This document shows, piece by piece, positions 59,281-64,000 of a stretch of DNA of 64,000 nucleotides; positions within the stretch are counted from its first letter, which is position 1, and each line of letters starts with the position of its first letter. Below the pieces are notes generated by a model. The model ran no database searches and had not been told where the DNA came from. It was given only the letters and a program-made list of their open reading frames with translations. A program made the position numbers and the translations under genes. This DNA comes from Siphonodentalium dalli (Eukaryota; Mollusca; Scaphopoda; Gadilida; Siphonodentaliidae), in assembly GCA_032622095.1 (NCBI GenBank), contig CP136065.1:115795195-115859194 (forward strand). The letters run 5' to 3'.

Positions 59281-59879
59281 GCTCCCATACCATAGTATTT
59301 TACGTATAGTGTCGACATCCAGATTGACCACTCATCGTTCATCCATCTGTCTGTCGGTAGACACTAAAGTTTTGCATGGTGCGATAACTCACATTTTCTA
59401 TCCGATCAGAACTAAATTTTGTATTTCTCAGCCAAAAATACAGATCGGTTTGAATATGGGTTTGAACCGAATTATTTTAACAGAGTTATGACTCTTTTTC
59501 AACTTAGAATTCACACTGCGATTACTGTGATAAGTTTGAGCTGTTGCCATGGGTTGGTGTCCATCATCTGTGTGTGCGTTTGTCCATTTCCACTAGCATG
59601 AGCTACATGTCGGATCATTATGAAATTTGTCATGGCTGTTGACATGTAGTTGAGAATGAGTCATTTTGGGCTCATTCAGCAAAAAAACATGGCCTCCAGT
59701 GTCATCTAATTTTTCCGAATTTAGTTAAAAAACATGGCCACTAACAGTCATCTTGGATTTTACTCTTTGCATGACTAAATCCTTTAGCACACCTACAGGC
59801 CACATCCTTCATCCAATCGTCACCATCCTTCCTATTCAAATGATAATAGAATGCAAATTAAAATCAGCATGACTGAGGT

Positions 59880-60478
59880 GATGGTGCTAAATCATTTGTG
59901 ACCAGTTTACATATCTCGGGTTAATATTTGTGAAATACGGAATGTTCAAACTCGAACAACTTAAAGTTATTCACAAAATAAGATGAGAACTGACTAATCG
60001 ATATCATCTTCCCATACCCTTGGCAAACAAAAGATCCACCCAGCAAATTGAGAACATACCATCATTTAAAACCGTGTTCTGAAATTGAATCGTATTTATG
60101 AAATATAAAGTCAATAAATGAACGAGAACAATTTTGTAGTTGCGAATTAGTTCTCACTCATTGGCAATTGAAAAAGGCTGACATAAGCAGCCCCCAATGC
60201 CTGCTAATGAACAAGTATACAAACATTTATATTCAGGCTCCGTTGAAGATGAAAATCATTCTGTTCTTTATTGTCAAAAATATGACAAATTGAGAAAATT
60301 CCTCTTTTAGAAACTAGCAGAGAAAAACATTATATTCTCAGGTGCCAATGACGTGTAGAAATTTATAAATATCATGGGAAATGATGAGGAACGGTCTAGC
60401 AATGTGCTCAGGAAAGCTATGAGCAATCTTTTTATAGTTTGCTTGACTACTAATAAGTTAATAAATAACTGTAGCTAA
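59880..60478 (+). pseudogene. Decayed LINE, C-terminal end
   Basis: In one frame from 60131 the sequence reads LRISSHSLAIEKG, a stop, then SGSVEDENHSVLYCQKYDKLRKFLF, ending LTTNKLINNCS and a TAA at 60476-60478. The V-E-D-E-x-H-x-x-x-x-C-x-x-Y pattern is typical of the cysteine/histidine region at the C-terminus of many invertebrate non-LTR retrotransposon proteins. Several in-frame stops (TAG, TGA) prove it is dead. Upstream from about 59880 there is probably more RT sequence, but frames are broken. A different family from the LINE at 8925. Confidence 0.6.
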
Positions 60479-60846
60479 TTATTACTCATTCTTTCAAACA
60501 CCAACTGACCCTTGACTCTACTGACCAAGGTTTGAAATATTTATTGTATAAATGTATTGTGTTAAAATGTGTTTATACATTATATTGTATTAGGCCAAAA
60601 ATAATATGTGTGTTTCCCCGAACAGGGCCCAAAAATTTTAAAAACACGGAAAGTGATGATATTACTGACAAGTAGTATCACAACAAACATGCTTATGTTT
60701 AATGAACTCCAAGGATAGTGAGACATGAGTCTCCAAAATAAACTTTTAGAATACACAGCACTGACAGCAGCACCATGTTTATTAAGGCAACCATCATTTG
60801 TCGAATATGGGTTTGATCTGATTTTTATTACCGGATTTATGGCCCT

Positions 60847-61837
60847 TTTTAGCTCAACTTTACTTTGTAAAGTTTGAGCTATTGCCATGGCTTTGTCGTC
60901 CGTGTGTGCGTGTGTACATAAGGCGTCAACAATGCAGGCTACAGGTCGTACCTTTGGTCGGATCATTATGAAATTTGTCATAGCTGTTGACATCAACATT
61001 TAGACCAGAATGATTAATTTTGGGGTCATTCGGAAAAAAAACATGGCCGCCAGCGGCCATCTTTGATTTCAAAATTCAATCCATTAGCACGGGCTACAGG
61101 CCGTACTGTTCATCTGATCATCATGAAATTTGTCAAGAATGTTAATAATGACATGTAAATGGGAACGAGTCATTTTGGGGTCATTCGGCCAAAAAACATG
61201 GCCGCCAGCAGCCATCTTGGATTTTACTCTTTGTATGACTAAATCCTTTAGCGCGGGCTACAGGTCGTACCTTTAGTCTGATCATCATAAAATTTGTCAT
61301 GGCTGTTGAAATTGGAATGTAGATGTGAACGAGTCATTTTGGGGTCACTCGGAGAAAAAACATGGCCGCCAGCGGCCATCTTGGATTTCAAAATTTAATC
61401 CATTAGCACGGGCCACAGGTCGTACTATTCGTCTGATCATCATGAAATTTGTCATGGATGATAATATTGACATGTAGATGGGAACGAGTAATTTTGGGGT
61501 CATTCGGCCAAAAAACATGGCCGCCAGCAGCCATCTTGGATTTTACTTTTTGTATGACTAAATTATTTAGCATGGGCTACAGGTCGTACCTTTAGTCTGA
61601 TCGTCATAAAATTTGTCATGGATGTTAACGATGACATGTAGATGGGAACGACTCATTTTGGGGTCATTCGGCCGAAAACATGGCCGCCAGCAGCCATCAT
61701 GGATTTTACTTTTCTCTTCATGTCTATAAACTAGTATTAGACATTCAACTTTCCACATTCCTAATTGCTCCATTGACTGTAATACATTAAATTATTCCCT
61801 TTCCAAGTTGAGCTACAGTGTCATTGACACTTTAATT
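60847..61837 (+). mobile_element. Helentron-like family II, short full copy (990 bp)
   Basis: T-run and AGCTCAACTTTACTTTG start; AAGTTGAGCTAC, the palindrome AGTGTCATTGACACT (61817-61831), TTTAAT end. Five 160-bp units. Inserted in copy d at the same T-run position (GGCCCTTTTT) as 48202-52122 in copy c. Confidence 0.65.
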
Positions 61838-63059
61838 TTACATAGAATTATCCAGATTTAAGGTTTCCTGATTTCCTGATTAATATAGGCTTCACTGAAA
61901 TATAAGAGTCTCAAGAGAACTTTGATCACCTGCAGACTACACATGTATGTGATTTATTGACTTAAAGTAATTTTTTTTAGCAATCTGCAACCAATTCATG
62001 ACTGAATGGACTCTCCCATTCAGTTCTAAAGGTATAAATTGGAATAGTCCATTGTTCATTTGTAGGGTGTTTTCAGAATATGAGCAGATAGGGAGAACCC
62101 CCATTTAGTAGCACTATTTTAAATATTTAAAAATTCTTCTTCAGTCTCACTGGGCAAATTTCCATAATACTTGGTTTGGAGCATTGCCATATAAAGACAT
62201 AGTTTATAATTTGTCACTGAGGGGTCAGAAGATTAACATTGAGGGCTATGGGTTTTTCATGGAATTCATGTCGAGAACAGAAATCAGTGCTTTTCTATGT
62301 ATGAAAAAAATCTATTGAGTTCTATTTAGAGCTTTTGGAAAAGGGCTATCTTCAGTTTATCAAGACAGGAGGCAACAAAAGGGTCAGATAACATTTAACT
62401 AAAAAAGTACTTCAAAAATGTTTTTATCTAGTTCAAGAAGGCAGATGTTGTTAGTACTTGGTGTTGATTATTGCCTTGAACCATAGATTACAATATGTTC
62501 ATACTGTCATTGTTTTTAGGGGCCACTGAGCACTTTGAAGATTAACACTGAATATTATGGATTTGCTACTTGTAAAACATTGTAATGTGTGAGATCATTC
62601 TATTGAGGGCTTACTTTATACTGTCCTTTATATGAACTGTGGTAATCTGTTTCAGATTAGGGGTCATAGGGGTCAGAATCCTCATCATATTATGACTCTA
62701 TATTATAAAACATTATACAGAGAACACTTCAAAATTTGTATTGTCCAAACTATTTTTCTTGAGAGCTACATATATACTGACCACCGGGGTATGGACTGTG
62801 GATCCAGATTAATGGTCCTAGGATATTCCAATGTTAAAGTGACACTACTAGTGCAAAATTGGCACTAGGACCCAAAAATTCCAATAATTTATGAATTTGT
62901 GTTATTATGTACATTTGTCTATACATGTACTTCTTTAGTATATAATGTTCAGCATACTCTTATAATTCAAAATCTAGATTATGATTCTGGTCATAGCTAC
63001 ATGTATTGTCTATTGCCAAGGGATGGGTTTAAATATCTGCCGATCGTGATCGGCCTCTC

Positions 63060-64000
63060 CTTTAGAGAATCTTTAGAAGCAAGCCTGATTAGACTATATT
63101 GACTGAAGCCTTATATTGTTGTTCGGAATACTGTAGGTGCTTCTCATGCTGGTCAGTAGCAGCAACCAATTTCAGTTTTACATATACTTGTATTCATGCC
63201 TAAGTCCTCTATTGATGTGCTTGCTCGTTTTCAAGTGTGAGATCTTTTGTTAATACTAACATGTTTTCAATGTTTTGAATTTCCGCTGGTTTTTTATAGG
63301 AAATGAAACTATTTGTAGTTGCTCCATAATCTCGTAGTCGTTACCTAATCAATATGTTATGGGCAGGCAGATGTATTATGTTTTACTAGTCATGCCGCAC
63401 TAACATAACAATCTCCTTTGTAGAGCCTTGAGTGACATGTTGTGTCGATCATTGCTGATTAGCAAATACATTATGTATATTATCAGAAAATAATCACTAC
63501 AAAGTGTCAGTCAAATGAAAATATGGAATATGTGTGCTGAGTCAGAACTGGAGCATGGAAAGGTCTACACAACCTAATAGATATAGGACTGCTTATTAAT
63601 TGTATGGATAGCAAATGTTAGATATGAATGGAAAAAAGTGGTTTATAGCATTCTCAGGGCAGTGTGCATGGAAAGGATATGGAATGACATTCTTCAGTTA
63701 CAAAGCTTTTTTTTATCAAAACTTGACAATATGGCTTGGCGAGGGACAGTTGGTTGTCGGCCATCAGGGCGGGCGGGATGCCCCAAACCTATATAACATA
63801 ACTTTCAAATGGTATATAATATGGAATATGTTGTATCTAATGTGATCTGGGGATGTCTTGATCAAGTTTGAAAAACGGCCAGATCTGCCTAATTTGCATT
63901 ACGGCCCTTGATTAGTTCGTTTTCATGAATATTGATCGTGATGACTTGAACAAGTAGCAACTGATTTTGTTAATATTTGGTATATGAGACTTGCTCAACA
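63060..64000. other. No gene seen
   Basis: AT-rich DNA without a convincing exon. The last 60 bases (TTAATATTTGGTATATGAG) resemble a module of the Helentron-like repeats. Confidence 0.5.

Larger units (their letters stand above)
59281..63059 (+). mobile_element. Helentron-like family I, copy d
   Basis: 5' region CCCATACCATAGTATTTTAC (diverged). 3' end GGGATGGGTTTAAATATCTG, the palindrome GCCGATCGTGATCGGC (63039-63054), CTCTC. Contains a truncated family II start (59525-59830), a decayed LINE, and a short family II element (60847-61837). The stretch 62020-62120 matches 14340-14430 of copy a. Confidence 0.5.

Overview
This is a eukaryotic, animal genome window. It is AT-rich, with intron-containing genes and very dense transposable elements. 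No bacterial-type operons, tRNAs, rRNAs or CRISPR arrays were seen. The one securely identified gene is the minus-strand BPTF/NURF301 chromatin-remodelling gene: exon 1 with the DDT domain at 6465-7474 and the PHD-finger exon at 1458-1578. The gene continues off the left edge. The repeat style (Helitrons, hAT, Mutator-like, piggyBac-like and mariner-like elements, plus long repeats opening with a T-run and AGCTCA-type inverted repeats) suggests a marine invertebrate. I cannot name the phylum from this window.

Layout. 1-1457: three adjacent Helitron pieces in BPTF intron 2. 1579-6464: BPTF intron 1, with a mariner-like MITE, a 0.4-kb inverted-repeat element and an hAT element. 7475-7640: promoter-like DNA with a YY1-type motif and two E-boxes. 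8351-16559: two Helentron-like elements carrying a LINE 3' end, a 4.1-kb Mutator-like element and a small relative of it. 17474-20648: a second Helentron-like family, itself interrupted by an unknown 1-kb insert and an hAT element. 21550-31851: a Helitron, further Helentron-like repeats, and a 4.15-kb nearly identical tandem duplication. 32265-46060: Helitron chains, two sister hAT elements and a 5.2-kb Helentron-like element holding a 431-bp tandem array and an hAT. 46613-54393: Helitrons split by nested elements, the largest carrying a tandem array of about 23 units of 160 bp. 56486-56725: one plausible new first exon with an N-myristoylation signal. 57197-63059: more Helentron-like repeats and a decayed LINE. 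63060-64000: no gene seen.

Nearly all the sequence outside BPTF is explained by nested transposon insertions, and many boundaries are fixed by target-site duplications read directly here. The most useful observations are: (1) several repeat families share one architecture, an asymmetric subterminal inverted repeat plus a short palindrome just inside the 3' end, resembling Helentron/HINE elements; (2) Helitrons sit in head-to-tail chains with no spacer; (3) a tandem duplication whose two copies appear to differ only in poly-G length, so it is either very young or an assembly artefact; and (4) a dimeric higher-order tandem array inside one transposon. No multi-gene pathway or defence system is visible.
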